A stretch of DNA of 64,000 nucleotides from Bacillota bacterium (GCA_021781655.1 JAJXWJ010000004.1:18515-82514); one strand, 5' to 3'. Shown: positions 18,502 to 28,364, counted from the first letter of the stretch. The notes: generated by a model from the sequence alone, not told the origin. Program-made: numbers and translations.

Positions 18502-19815
18502 CTATTTATTTGATATCTCTATATTTTGAATAAAATTTTCATCTTCTATTACTGTATCTAAAGAAACATTATTATAATTGTTAATAATTTCTTTCAAATT
18601 ACTTAAGCCTATGCCTCTATTATTTCCTTTTGTAGAAAATCCTTTTTGAAACAGCTTATTTATTGGTGGTATGACTTCAGAATAATTATTTACTACTAAT
18701 ATAAGTACCGAATCTTTTTTGTTTATAAATGCAATTTTAAGCTGGGGGCTTGTACATTTTAATGCAGCTTCAACTGCATTATCTATTAATATTCCTATTA
18801 CCCTACATAAATCTATTATGTACATATTAATTTTCTCTATTGGCTCTACAATATCTATGAACACATCGATGCCAAGTTCTTGTGCTCTTATTACTTTTGA
18901 TGAAACGATTCCCTTTACCTCTGGTAGTTTTAAATTTTTTAAAAGCCCCAACTTAAAATTGTTAGATTCTATACTTTTACTTATAGGTAAAATGTTTTCA
19001 TTAAAGTGTTCTTCTAAACCCTTCATATCTTTATTTTCTATGTATCCAATTAAAGACGAAATTATGTTTATGTAATCGTGCCTAAAAGCTCTCATATCTG
19101 CATATAAAGCTTCTAAGTTTGAAGTGTATTCTTGTAAATTTTCAAACTGAAGCTGTTTATTTCTAATTTCTAAATCTTTTGAAATACTTTTAATTAATAT
19201 ATACATGATTACCATTAATAGTATAAAATATGCTGCAAAGGATACTGCATTAATTCCTGCTAGTTCGGTATCGGAAACATTATTTGCTTGTAGTATTATA
19301 TTTACATAAAATATTGCAAAAGTTAATATCACACTTACTACTATTAATGTTGCTGATTTTTTATAATATTTTATGTTAGATATTATTAATTTTTTATTTA
19401 TTAATGTTCCTATTAGTTTGCTTATTGAAAAAGTAACAATTAGCATTAAAATAACATATTGTGAATATAATAAATTATTATTACTTATATTATCACTACT
19501 TGTTTTATAGATTAAAATTAATAAATACCCAATAAGATTATCTGCTAATACTAATATAATTAATGAAAGTAATGTTATTATGATGCTTATTACTATTTTC
19601 TTATGAATCAAGAAAACAAAGACACAAAAGACTACTACTACAGGTATAAGTGCCACAAATTGACTAAGATTTAACATCAAAATTAAAATACCTAAAATTT
19701 CTGATAAAAAAATAGGTATTATGGCTTCTTTAACTTTAAATTTGTTGCAAGCTAAATTATTTATTACGATATATATAAAAATAATGGATATTAATAGTTT
19801 TAGATATTCTTCCAA
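18502..19815 (-). CDS. Sensor histidine kinase, AgrC-like
   Basis: This membrane kinase is of the HPK10 type and should sense the secreted peptide made by AgrB and AgrD. Residues 1-210 contain six or seven hydrophobic segments. The phospho-acceptor histidine is in MRAFRHDYINIISSL near residue 250, and the GHKL ATPase domain has IGILIDNAVEAAL (N box) and NRGIGLSNLKEI (G box). The TTG at 19815 is preferred because GGAGG lies 9 bases upstream; the in-frame ATG at 19824 directly abuts that site and may also be used. Its partner regulator follows 25 bases downstream. Confidence 0.88.
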   Translation of the reverse strand: MEEYLKLLISIIFIYIVINNLACNKFKVKEAIIPIFLSEILGILILMLNLSQFVALIPVVVVFCVFVFLIHKKIVISIIITLLSLIILVLADNLIGYLLILIYKTSSDNISNNNLLYSQYVILMLIVTFSISKLIGTLINKKLIISNIKYYKKSATLIVVSVILTFAIFYVNIILQANNVSDTELAGINAVSFAAYFILLMVIMYILIKSISKDLEIRNKQLQFENLQEYTSNLEALYADMRAFRHDYINIISSLIGYIENKDMKGLEEHFNENILPISKSIESNNFKLGLLKNLKLPEVKGIVSSKVIRAQELGIDVFIDIVEPIEKINMYIIDLCRVIGILIDNAVEAALKCTSPQLKIAFINKKDSVLILVVNNYSEVIPPINKLFQKGFSTKGNNRGIGLSNLKEIINNYNNVSLDTVIEDENFIQNIEISNK

Positions 19816-19908
19816 AATAAACATCCTCCAATTAGAAATTAGATTTATTATATCATAACATTTTTAGCATGTATACATATTATTACCTTAATGTAAAACA
19901 AACAATAT

Positions 19909-20088
19909 TTATTGATTTTTTTTACATTGCAGCAATTCTACTGAAATTTTAGGCTCATAAAATAATATTCCTATACATGTATTAACTGATTTTTCACCCA
20001 AACTTATTGATGTTTCGCCTATTTTTGTAACTATCTTTTCTTCTATTGCGTTAAACAAACCTTCTTTAATTTCTTTCATATTTTTCAT
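19909..20088 (-). CDS. agrD: Cyclic-lactone autoinducer precursor, AgrD-like
   Basis: This 59-residue peptide has the three parts of AgrD: an amphipathic N-terminus (IKEGLFNAIEEKIVTKIGE), a central segment with a single ring-forming Cys (SVNTCIGILF), and an acidic C-terminal recognition tail (YEPKISVELLQ) that parallels the staphylococcal EVEVPKEL tail. The mature signal is probably a thiolactone starting near this Cys and ending at Leu or Phe; the exact ends cannot be read. A second Cys lies near the C-terminus. The ATG at 20088 is chosen because AGGGG lies 11 bases upstream; the frame start at 20097 is only 2 bases from it. It overlaps the end of agrB. Confidence 0.85.
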   Translation of the reverse strand: MKNMKEIKEGLFNAIEEKIVTKIGETSISLGEKSVNTCIGILFYEPKISVELLQCKKNQ

Positions 20089-20695
20089 AATTATCATATC
20101 CCCTTTTTAATATTTTATAGGTTATTGGCAATATTATTATTACTGCATAAATTGCAGATAATATCATTAATGTTTTTACAATTGGAATTGGTACTATTAA
20201 TGCTAACACCATTAAAGCGATACCAGTTAATACAGCTTCTTTTTTTAGCTTTGCTCTAAGCTTTACTCCTAGTAATGGATGACATTCTGTATCTGCAGGA
20301 GCATATTTATATAAAAGTATATTTATTATTGTAAAAGCTATAAAGACTATGTAATTATTAACTTTAACAAATTGACTTATGTATGATCCAATGTTAAACA
20401 TTGCTATGCAGGTAATTGTACATACAACACTGCTTTTAGCATGAAGACCAAAAGAACATTTTCTTAAGCACCCAAATACTATTATCATTAATATCGTTTC
20501 TTTTACTAAACCTAACACTTCAGCTACTGCCAATAATATAATGAATTTTGAAATATTAATGATTAAGATTTGAAAGCCTAATTTCATTTTTTCAAGTTCT
20601 AGACCTTCTTTGTTTAAATATGTATTTACTCTTGATGTAAGGCATTCTGCAAATAAATCAATATAATCGACTCGGTTTTTTAATTTATTTTCCAT
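20066..20695 (-). CDS. agrB: AgrB-like peptide-processing membrane protease
   Basis: This integral membrane cysteine protease of 209 residues trims the C-terminal tail of AgrD and cyclises the signal. The catalytic pair lies in the conserved loop FGLHAKSSVVC (His near residue 85, Cys near 92), preceded by the typical RKCS. About five hydrophobic segments follow the amphipathic start. The ATG at 20695 has GGGTGATGG at good spacing; GTG 20704 and ATG 20701 are alternatives. The 3' end overlaps agrD. Together with agrD, agrC and agrA it forms a complete quorum-sensing locus in the classical order B-D-C-A. Confidence 0.92.
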   Translation of the reverse strand: MENKLKNRVDYIDLFAECLTSRVNTYLNKEGLELEKMKLGFQILIINISKFIILLAVAEVLGLVKETILMIIVFGCLRKCSFGLHAKSSVVCTITCIAMFNIGSYISQFVKVNNYIVFIAFTIINILLYKYAPADTECHPLLGVKLRAKLKKEAVLTGIALMVLALIVPIPIVKTLMILSAIYAVIIILPITYKILKRGYDNYEKYERN

Positions 20696-20803
20696 ATCCA
20701 TCACCCATATTCAGTATATGATATTTTATGGTTATAACCGCAAATCCATATTATATTGAAACATTACAAGCATTAATGTATAGAATAGTGATTTTATTTA
20801 AAA

Positions 20804-20832
20804 TAAACGCTCAATTTTTTGTAATTAACGCT
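20804..20832 (-). promoter_or_regulatory. Candidate AgrA/LytTR tandem binding site upstream of agrB
   Basis: The minus strand carries AGCGTTAA (20832-20825) and AGCGTTTA (20811-20804), two near-identical octamers whose starts are exactly 21 bp apart, that is, two helical turns. LytTR regulators typically bind such direct repeats upstream of the promoters they control. An AT-rich -10-like region (TATTCT/TATACA) follows about 25 bases downstream, ahead of agrB. Binding is inferred from spacing and position. Confidence 0.5.
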
Positions 20833-20840
20833 AACCATCA

Positions 20841-20886
20841 AAAAAAGTTAAGAAAGGACTGCATATTCCTTCATTCTTAACTTTTT
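20841..20886 (-). terminator. Terminator at the end of the biosynthetic cluster
   Basis: AAAAAGTTAAGAA (20842-20854) pairs with TTCTTAACTTTTT (20874-20886), with inner AGGA/TCCT pairing. The minus strand exits into a T-run. It separates the phosphopantetheinyl transferase gene from the agr promoter region, so agrBDCA is probably its own transcription unit. Confidence 0.82.
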
Positions 20887-20931
20887 ATCATATTATATTT
20901 TGCAGATTACCAATTTTATTGCTACAATAAT

Positions 20932-21627
20932 TTATTCAATACACATTTCTCTGTATATATCCTCCACTGTAAACTGTGTAACATCGATACAGAATTCCTC
21001 TTTATAACAACAAACTGCCATTTTATAATTTGAATCAATATTGTATTGTTTAAAATAAAAGTCTTTATTTTCTTTCTTTTTATTGTCTAGTGTTATTATC
21101 TTATTCTCAACACTTAGCGAAAAAGAATTTAAAGGTATAGATAATCCTTTCCCAATAGCTTTTATGTAGCTTTCCTTTAATGTCCACAGTTCATAGAAAT
21201 ACTCTATCCTGTCCATATCCTTTTTTCTCATAAGATCATAATACTCTTCCTTAGAAAAAAATTGTTCTGCAATTTCAAAATCCACTGGTTGAATCTTTTC
21301 AATATCAATCCCTATTTCCATATTATTAATTGCACATATTATCCAATCTCCTGAATGAGATATGTTATAATGAAAATCTTCTACACCATTAAAGAATGGT
21401 TTCCCATAACAATTACTATTAAAGTTAATTTCCTCATTTTTTAATTTAAATCTTTTCATTATAATCATTCGTATTAAAATTTCTGACAATATGGATCTTT
21501 TAGCATCATCAACTTTACGGAATCTCTTAATGATATCTTGTCTTTTTATTGATATTAATGGCTTTAAGTCACTATAAAATAGTTCTTCGTTCTCATTGTT
21601 AATTTTAAATGAATAAATTTCCACCAT
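20932..21627 (-). CDS. Sfp-type 4'-phosphopantetheinyl transferase
   Basis: This 231-residue cytoplasmic enzyme moves the phosphopantetheine arm of CoA to the serine of carrier domains, activating the seven or so ACP/PCP domains of the cluster. Diagnostic motifs are GKPFF and HYNISHSGDW (near residues 75-95), the metal-binding GIDIEKI, and WTLKESYIKAIGKGLSIPL near residue 150. Length and layout fit the Sfp/Gsp group and not the small AcpS group. It follows the hybrid synthase by 38 bases on the same strand and is the last gene before a strong terminator. Confidence 0.93.
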   Translation of the reverse strand: MVEIYSFKINNENEELFYSDLKPLISIKRQDIIKRFRKVDDAKRSILSEILIRMIIMKRFKLKNEEINFNSNCYGKPFFNGVEDFHYNISHSGDWIICAINNMEIGIDIEKIQPVDFEIAEQFFSKEEYYDLMRKKDMDRIEYFYELWTLKESYIKAIGKGLSIPLNSFSLSVENKIITLDNKKKENKDFYFKQYNIDSNYKMAVCCYKEEFCIDVTQFTVEDIYREMCIE

Positions 21628-21665
21628 AAATTTTTCACTTCACTTTTTATTATATTTTTTCCTTT

Positions 21666-24600
21666 CTAATTATGTTGTAACCAATGATGAATTACTTTTA
21701 TAGAGTTTAAATAACTATTAAGCATCTTATCAATTGTTTCTTCTTTGTACTGATTTTTACTATATTCAATTCCTATATTTAGCTTACCCATCTTAACTAA
21801 ACATATAAATTTAAATTTGTAATTCCATTTTTCATCCTCACTTAAATTCTTTCCATTTGGAAGTTCTGATATCTTAAAAACGTCAGTATTTAAATTATTA
21901 TCGAAGTCTCCCATATAATTAAAGGATATTTCTGGTTTTAATTTAAACTGTATATCTAACTTGTTACTATTGTCAGCGATATACTTTAATATTCCATAAT
22001 TCACACCTCCGCATGGAGTATCTTTTAAGCATTTATTTACAGCTTGCAAATTTTCAATTACATTTTGATCATTCTTAATATTTAAAATAATTGGGTAAAT
22101 AGATGAGAATCTGCCAATTGTTCTGCTTATATTCAAATCTTTTTTATTTATAGACCTTCCATGATTACCTAAGTTTATTGCAGTGTTATCACAATTAAAA
22201 TTTTCCTTTAAGGTTAGCGCGAGGGCAGTTAAAAATGCAGCATCAATTTTATAATTTTTATTAGCCTTTATGCTTTTCAATATAAGTTCTGTCGCTTTTT
22301 CATCAAATTCTTTATATTTTACTGCATTATCTTTAATTGTATTATTTTCTGAAGCAAAATCTGTAGGGATACAATCAACTTTACTATTTTCTATCTCCCT
22401 CCAATATTTCTTTTCTTTTAAAACTTCATCGTCATCTGCCAATTCTCTAATATATTGAGCCCACTTTATAAAAGAATCTGTTTTATTTTGAAATAAAATT
22501 TCTTTTCCTTCCATAAGCTGTGTATAGGCTGTACTAAAATCTTCAAAGATTATTCTCCAAGAAATATGATCTATAATCATTTGATGAATTGCAATAAATA
22601 AATGTTCCCCGTCCTTTGCCTTAATTAAACCTAATTTTATTATTGGCCCATTACTTAAGCTGAAGCTTCCTTGGATTTCATTTATTTTATCTTCGGCTTC
22701 CTTCATGAAATTATGAGAGGACGTGAGATCTATTATTTTAAGTTCAAACATCTCTTCATTTATATCATTGTTATATTGTTTCTCATCACCATTTTCAAAA
22801 CTGAAGGTCATTCTAAGAGCATCATGGTGACTAACAATTGCTTTAAATATTTTCCTTATATTATCTTCACCAAAGCCTTCTTTTCTGTAAAGAATAAAAG
22901 AAAGATTTCTATGATCTATGGTTTCTGTGCAATGATTTAATAGCCAATATTGCATAGGTGCTAGCGGAGCTTTTCCAATTACTGTACTGTTATCAATTAC
23001 TTTGTTATTCCCTTTTACTCTTGGTGAAACCTCCTCTATAGTCTGATATTGAAATATATCTTTAACCTCTAAGCTAAAGCTATACTTTTCCATTCTCGCC
23101 GCTGCCTGAATAGCTTTAATGGAATCTCCACCTTTTTCAAAGAAGTTATCACTAACCCCTATTTTCTTTAATCCAAGTATCTCGCCCCATACTTTGCAAA
23201 GGACTTCTTCTATATAATTTCTCGGTGCTTTGTACTCACCTTCGCAGTTGTCCACTTGTTTTGCTTCTGGTAACATTGATATATCAACTTTACCATTGTT
23301 CGTTAGTGGAATAGTTTCAATTTGTACTATATTTGAGGGAATCATATAATCCGGTAAATATTGTACTAAATATTCTCTTAGACTGGAAGTTACATTTTCC
23401 TGTTCGCTAACAACGTAAGCACAAAGATAATTGCCTCTTAAGGTATTACTTTTCATAATTACCACAGCATCTTTTACAGCCTTATAGGATAATACTTCGT
23501 TTCGTATTTCATCAAGCTCAATTCTAAAGCCTCTTATCTTCACTTGATGATCAGCTCTACCTATAAATTGAATATTACCATCTTCCATCCATTTACCTAA
23601 ATCACCAGTTCTATACATTCTGCTTTTGCTATTTTGTATATCTTCAACAAATCTTTCTTCAGTTAAATTGCTATTATTAATATATCCTCTGCCAACGCCT
23701 GCTCCAGCAATGTATATTTCTCCAATAACTCCTTTTGGTAAAATATTTTTATCTTTATCAAGAATATACACCTTACAATTTCTTATTGGCTTCCCGATAG
23801 GAATTCTGTCAATATTGTTTATAGTTTCTGGTTTAATAGTGTATGATGTTGTATCTACACAGCATTCCGTTGGTCCATATACATTTGTAATTAGCGGTTT
23901 CTCAGTTTTAAAGTTTTTATAGAAACTTTTTATATTCTTTAATTTTAAAGCTTCTCCTCCTATTACAAACTGTTTTACCCCGATATCTCCTGAGGCGTCT
24001 ATTTCAGATAATATACTGATATATGCTGGAGTACCGTCTGATATATGGATAGATTTATCTCTATAATAGTTAACAAGCTTAATTCCATCCATCCTAGTTT
24101 CACTCGGTATTACACATAAATTATGTCCTAATAGCAATGAAGGGAAAATCTGTTTTATTGATGCATCAAATACAAATGGTGCTAATAGAGCTATATTTAA
24201 ATCCTTCTTATAATTACAATAAATTTCAGCATCTAATGCTTGTACTAAATTTAAAACATTTTTATGCTCTATCATAACCCCTTTGGGCTTACCTGTTGAT
24301 CCTGAAGTATATATTACATATGCCAAGCTGTTTTCTGAGGATATCTCTTCTATATTGCTTCCATCTTCAGCATAACAATTTTTATCTTCAAGGTTTAATA
24401 ATTTTATACCGTTATCAACTTTATCAATATTATTGTTATCTATTAATAAAACTTCTGCTTTACTATCCATAAGCATATAACTTACTCTTTTATTTGGATA
24501 ATTTGTATCTATAGGTAAATATGCTGCTCCTGCTTTTAAAACAGCCATTATTCCAACCACAAAATTTGTAGTCCTTTCTGCCATTATTCCAACGATGCTA

Positions 24601-27600
24601 TTTGTTCCGATGCCTTTTCCCAATAAACTTCGCGCTAATTTGTTAGCTTTTACGTTTAATTCATCATAGGTTAGCTTCCCATCTATTCCGTCCACCGCAA
24701 TTTCCTTTGGACTTAATCTTACTTGTCTTTCAAAAGCTTTACCTATTGTTTTTTCCTTAAACCTCATAATAGGAGGCATTACATTATTAGATTCGGCTAG
24801 TACTTCCTTTCTTTCTTCTAATTTTATCATTTCTATATTACCAACCTTAGTATCTATATCTAAAACTACCGACTCTAATATATTAATATAATGTTTAGCT
24901 AGGTTTTCTATTGTACTTTTCTTAAATAATTTTGAGCAATAAGCTAATTCGAATCTTATATCCATATTACTTGGAAAAGCATTTAATACGATATCAAATT
25001 TTGAAGTTTTATTTTCAAAATTATATGGTATATATTTTAGATTGTTTGTTTCAATAATTGGATTGTCCATAACCTGCAGTGCAAACATTACATTAAATAA
25101 TGCATTGCTATTAAGATTTCTATCAAGCTTTAACTTCTCAATAAGTTTATCAAAAGGATAATCCTGATTTTCGTATGCACATAATGCCCTCTCGCTAACT
25201 TCTCCTAGAAAATCTCTAAATGATTTATCGCTGCTTATATTATTTCTCAAAGCTAGTGTATTAACAAACATACCAATTAGCTCGTGTAAGTCTTCATGTG
25301 TTCTTCCTGCTATTGGTGTACCAACTATTATATCTTCTTGACCTGTATATCTATAAAGGAGAACATTGAGCGCTGCAGTCAAAAACATAAATAAGGTAGT
25401 CTTTGTTTCTTTATTAAGTTTATTTATTTTTTCTGTTAGTTTATTGCCAATATTAAAGAAGACTCTATCTCCTTCGTAGCTTTGCATTGCAGTTTTAGGA
25501 TAATCATATGGTAAATTTAAAACTGGTAATTTTCCCTTTAGACTATCCATCCAATAATTTTCTTCTCTTTTCATCTTTTCTGTTTTAAATAGATTGTTTT
25601 GCCAATTTGCAAAATCTTTAAATTGTATTTTAAGCTCATCCTTTTGTTTATCCTCATAAAAGTCCATAAATTCTCTTTCTAAAATTGGTACCGAATATCC
25701 ATCTGCTACTATATGATGCACGTCGATCATAAGTAGATGTTTATTTTCACTTATCTCCACTAATCCTGTGCGGATAAGCGGTGCTTTAGACAAATCAAAT
25801 GGCTTTACAAAATTTTTAATTACTTCATCTAAATTATCTCCCTGTAAGCAATACTTTTGAAGCTTACTTTGAATTCCAATTTCGATTTTTTGCATTACCT
25901 TCCCAGCTACAAGTTTAAAGGATGTTCTTAAGGTTTCATGTCTATTTATTAAAGCATTAAATGCTTTTTCTAGCTTTTCTTCATCTATGCTTCCCTCAAC
26001 TGTTAAAAACAGTGGGATATTGTATGTAGTATCTTCTGGGTTTAACTCATTTAATATAAAAACTCTCTTTTGTGAAGAAGCTACCTCATAATAATCTGCT
26101 TTTTCCACTTTATCAATATTTAATATCTTCTTTTTAGTTGATAAATTACTTTCCACTAAAGAAGAAAACTTTTCTATCGTTGCTGCTTTAAGTAGCTGTG
26201 TAGTTTCTACCTTAACATTTAACTGTTTATTAATAGTGTGAACAATCTTTAAGGCTGTGATGGAGTCTCCTCCAATTTCATAGAAATCTGATGCAATATC
26301 TAACTTTGAAAAGCCTAAAACATTACCCCAAACTTGTGCAACTGTATATTCTACTTCCGAGTAGCAATTATTTTCTCTTCCGACTAACTGTATTATTTTA
26401 GGTTCTTCTTTTTGTAAAATTTCCTTGTGTGATACTTCATATTCTTTTGACTTTTTTAAACGCTTTGGGAAGTCTACCCAATGCCTTTCTTTTTTGAAAG
26501 GATAAGTCGGGATACTAACTCTTCTTCTTTTTCTCCCTTCATATAGTTTTTCCCAGTCTATATTTACACCTTTATCATAATATTCACACAATTCTTTTAG
26601 TGTACTTTCTTCAATTCCATCGCTATTATTAAGCATATCCATTTTTTCTAATGATAGTTTTTTGTATTGCCTTTCTTCACTACTAGAATATTTCTCCTTA
26701 GCTTCTAAGTCTAGCTTCTTAAATCTTAGCTCTTCAATTTTACATCTCAAATCAGCTTTATCTTTAGCTACAACAGAAATTCTATGTTCAAAATGCTTTC
26801 TGCCAGTATTTGCTGTATAACATATATCTTCTAATTTACTGTCCTTTTCAGTGTCGATAAAATTAGCATATTTATCTATTAATTGCATTAGAACATTTTT
26901 ATCCTTTGCAGATATAGTTAATATTTCAAAGCTGTTTTCAGAAACTTCATCTAAATTTACTTGTGGAGGCTCTTCTAAAACAATATGAGTATTTGTGCCG
27001 CTAAATCCAAAGGAGCTAACACCTGCTCTCTTTGGAAATTCATTATTATTCCATTTAGTCAATTTATCATTTACAAATACCGATGAATTACAGAAATTAA
27101 TAAAAGGATTTGGTTCATCAAAATTCAAACTAGGAGGAATCACTCCATTTTTCATTGCTAATACAACCTTTATTACTGAAGCTAACCCTGCAGCTGCAAC
27201 AGTATGTCCAATATTAGGTTTTACGGACCCAATTCCACAAAATTGTTTTTTATTTGTATACTTCTTAAAGGCATTTGTAATACCTTTAATCTCTATTGGA
27301 TCACCTAATACCGTTCCTGTTCCATGAGTTTCTATATATGATATTGTTTCTGGATTAACTCCTGCTCTCTCCCATGCCTTGATTATTAATTTTTCTTGAG
27401 ATTCTGCACTTGGCGCTGTAATACCATTTGAAGCACCATCATTATTTATTGCACTGCCTTTAATCACTGCATAAATATTGTCCTTATCCTTGATTGCAGC
27501 ATTTAGCGGTTTTAATAAAAGAGCTGCAACACCCTCTCCCCAAGATGTTCCTTTTGCATTTTTATCGAAGGATTTAACCCTTACACTTTCTGATTCTATT

Positions 27601-28364
27601 TCAGTCATCATTTCCATTTTTCTTGGGTAAAGTAAAATATTTATGCCTCCTGCAACTGCCATTTTACATTCTTCATTTTTTAATGCTTCGCAAGCCATAT
27701 GTACTGAAACGAGTCCCGAAGAACATGCTGTGTCTACAACTACACTTGGCCCCTTGAGATCAAAGATATATGCTGCTCTACTTGCTAGTATTCCTGTTGA
27801 ACATCCTGTCATTGCTAGCATATCACCATCTTTTATTATTGAAGAGTAAGCAAATTTTCCATCGCTGCTATGATCATTACCCACAAATATACCTGTTTCT
27901 GAACCATAAATTTTATCGCCACCATAACCCCCATCTTCAATAGCTTCATATAAAACCTCTAGGAATAATCTTTGCTTAGGATCCATCAAATTTGCTTCCC
28001 TTGGAGATATTCTAAAAAAATCCGAATCAAATTTATTGATGTCATTAATATAACCAACCTGACAATATGGATCCTCTTTGTTTTCTGTATCTGCATATAC
28101 AAAGGGTTCAATATCTTCCCTTCTTTCCTTTGGTAATTTTCTAATTGTACATAATCCCTCGGTAAGATCTTTCCAATATTCATCTTTATTTTCTGCCTCT
28201 GAAAATTTACAAGACAGTCCTATTATTGCAACATCATTACCACTACCGTTACTTTTATTTCCCTTTAATAGCTCTTTTAAAATAGACATTGCTACATCTT
28301 TTTTTATATTTCCACATTTAACCTGATCCAATATATATTTATTTATGTTTTCTATTTTTTCCAT
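21666..28364 (-). CDS. Hybrid PKS-NRPS: KS-ACP-C-A(Glu)-PCP-E-like
   Basis: This 2232-residue megasynthase is the probable last station of the line. A short N-terminal docking helix pair precedes a KS (Cys of DTACSSG near 211; HGTGT near 346; NIGHT near 386) with no AT, a carrier (GGDSITAL near 700), a condensation domain (HHIVADG near 878), an adenylation domain (YTSGSTGKPKG near 1356), a second carrier (GGDSIKAI near 1746) and an epimerase-like domain to the end. The adenylation pocket reads DAKDVGVVD-K by eye, one residue from the glutamate code DAKDLGVVDK. No KR or DH serves the KS, so its ketide should stay a beta-ketone. The E-like domain has HQMIIDH in place of HHxxxDG and GNHGR in place of EGHGR, so it may not epimerise. 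No thioesterase domain is fused. Confidence 0.9.
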   Translation of the reverse strand: MEKIENINKYILDQVKCGNIKKDVAMSILKELLKGNKSNGSGNDVAIIGLSCKFSEAENKDEYWKDLTEGLCTIRKLPKERREDIEPFVYADTENKEDPYCQVGYINDINKFDSDFFRISPREANLMDPKQRLFLEVLYEAIEDGGYGGDKIYGSETGIFVGNDHSSDGKFAYSSIIKDGDMLAMTGCSTGILASRAAYIFDLKGPSVVVDTACSSGLVSVHMACEALKNEECKMAVAGGINILLYPRKMEMMTEIESESVRVKSFDKNAKGTSWGEGVAALLLKPLNAAIKDKDNIYAVIKGSAINNDGASNGITAPSAESQEKLIIKAWERAGVNPETISYIETHGTGTVLGDPIEIKGITNAFKKYTNKKQFCGIGSVKPNIGHTVAAAGLASVIKVVLAMKNGVIPPSLNFDEPNPFINFCNSSVFVNDKLTKWNNNEFPKRAGVSSFGFSGTNTHIVLEEPPQVNLDEVSENSFEILTISAKDKNVLMQLIDKYANFIDTEKDSKLEDICYTANTGRKHFEHRISVVAKDKADLRCKIEELRFKKLDLEAKEKYSSSEERQYKKLSLEKMDMLNNSDGIEESTLKELCEYYDKGVNIDWEKLYEGRKRRRVSIPTYPFKKERHWVDFPKRLKKSKEYEVSHKEILQKEEPKIIQLVGRENNCYSEVEYTVAQVWGNVLGFSKLDIASDFYEIGGDSITALKIVHTINKQLNVKVETTQLLKAATIEKFSSLVESNLSTKKKILNIDKVEKADYYEVASSQKRVFILNELNPEDTTYNIPLFLTVEGSIDEEKLEKAFNALINRHETLRTSFKLVAGKVMQKIEIGIQSKLQKYCLQGDNLDEVIKNFVKPFDLSKAPLIRTGLVEISENKHLLMIDVHHIVADGYSVPILEREFMDFYEDKQKDELKIQFKDFANWQNNLFKTEKMKREENYWMDSLKGKLPVLNLPYDYPKTAMQSYEGDRVFFNIGNKLTEKINKLNKETKTTLFMFLTAALNVLLYRYTGQEDIIVGTPIAGRTHEDLHELIGMFVNTLALRNNISSDKSFRDFLGEVSERALCAYENQDYPFDKLIEKLKLDRNLNSNALFNVMFALQVMDNPIIETNNLKYIPYNFENKTSKFDIVLNAFPSNMDIRFELAYCSKLFKKSTIENLAKHYINILESVVLDIDTKVGNIEMIKLEERKEVLAESNNVMPPIMRFKEKTIGKAFERQVRLSPKEIAVDGIDGKLTYDELNVKANKLARSLLGKGIGTNSIVGIMAERTTNFVVGIMAVLKAGAAYLPIDTNYPNKRVSYMLMDSKAEVLLIDNNNIDKVDNGIKLLNLEDKNCYAEDGSNIEEISSENSLAYVIYTSGSTGKPKGVMIEHKNVLNLVQALDAEIYCNYKKDLNIALLAPFVFDASIKQIFPSLLLGHNLCVIPSETRMDGIKLVNYYRDKSIHISDGTPAYISILSEIDASGDIGVKQFVIGGEALKLKNIKSFYKNFKTEKPLITNVYGPTECCVDTTSYTIKPETINNIDRIPIGKPIRNCKVYILDKDKNILPKGVIGEIYIAGAGVGRGYINNSNLTEERFVEDIQNSKSRMYRTGDLGKWMEDGNIQFIGRADHQVKIRGFRIELDEIRNEVLSYKAVKDAVVIMKSNTLRGNYLCAYVVSEQENVTSSLREYLVQYLPDYMIPSNIVQIETIPLTNNGKVDISMLPEAKQVDNCEGEYKAPRNYIEEVLCKVWGEILGLKKIGVSDNFFEKGGDSIKAIQAAARMEKYSFSLEVKDIFQYQTIEEVSPRVKGNNKVIDNSTVIGKAPLAPMQYWLLNHCTETIDHRNLSFILYRKEGFGEDNIRKIFKAIVSHHDALRMTFSFENGDEKQYNNDINEEMFELKIIDLTSSHNFMKEAEDKINEIQGSFSLSNGPIIKLGLIKAKDGEHLFIAIHQMIIDHISWRIIFEDFSTAYTQLMEGKEILFQNKTDSFIKWAQYIRELADDDEVLKEKKYWREIENSKVDCIPTDFASENNTIKDNAVKYKEFDEKATELILKSIKANKNYKIDAAFLTALALTLKENFNCDNTAINLGNHGRSINKKDLNISRTIGRFSSIYPIILNIKNDQNVIENLQAVNKCLKDTPCGGVNYGILKYIADNSNKLDIQFKLKPEISFNYMGDFDNNLNTDVFKISELPNGKNLSEDEKWNYKFKFICLVKMGKLNIGIEYSKNQYKEETIDKMLNSYLNSIKVIHHWLQHN

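Noticed and set aside
21666..28364. Non-elongating KS (KS0) in the hybrid protein
   Set aside because: Cys of DTACSSG and both histidines (HGTGT, NIGHT) are present, so condensation is expected.
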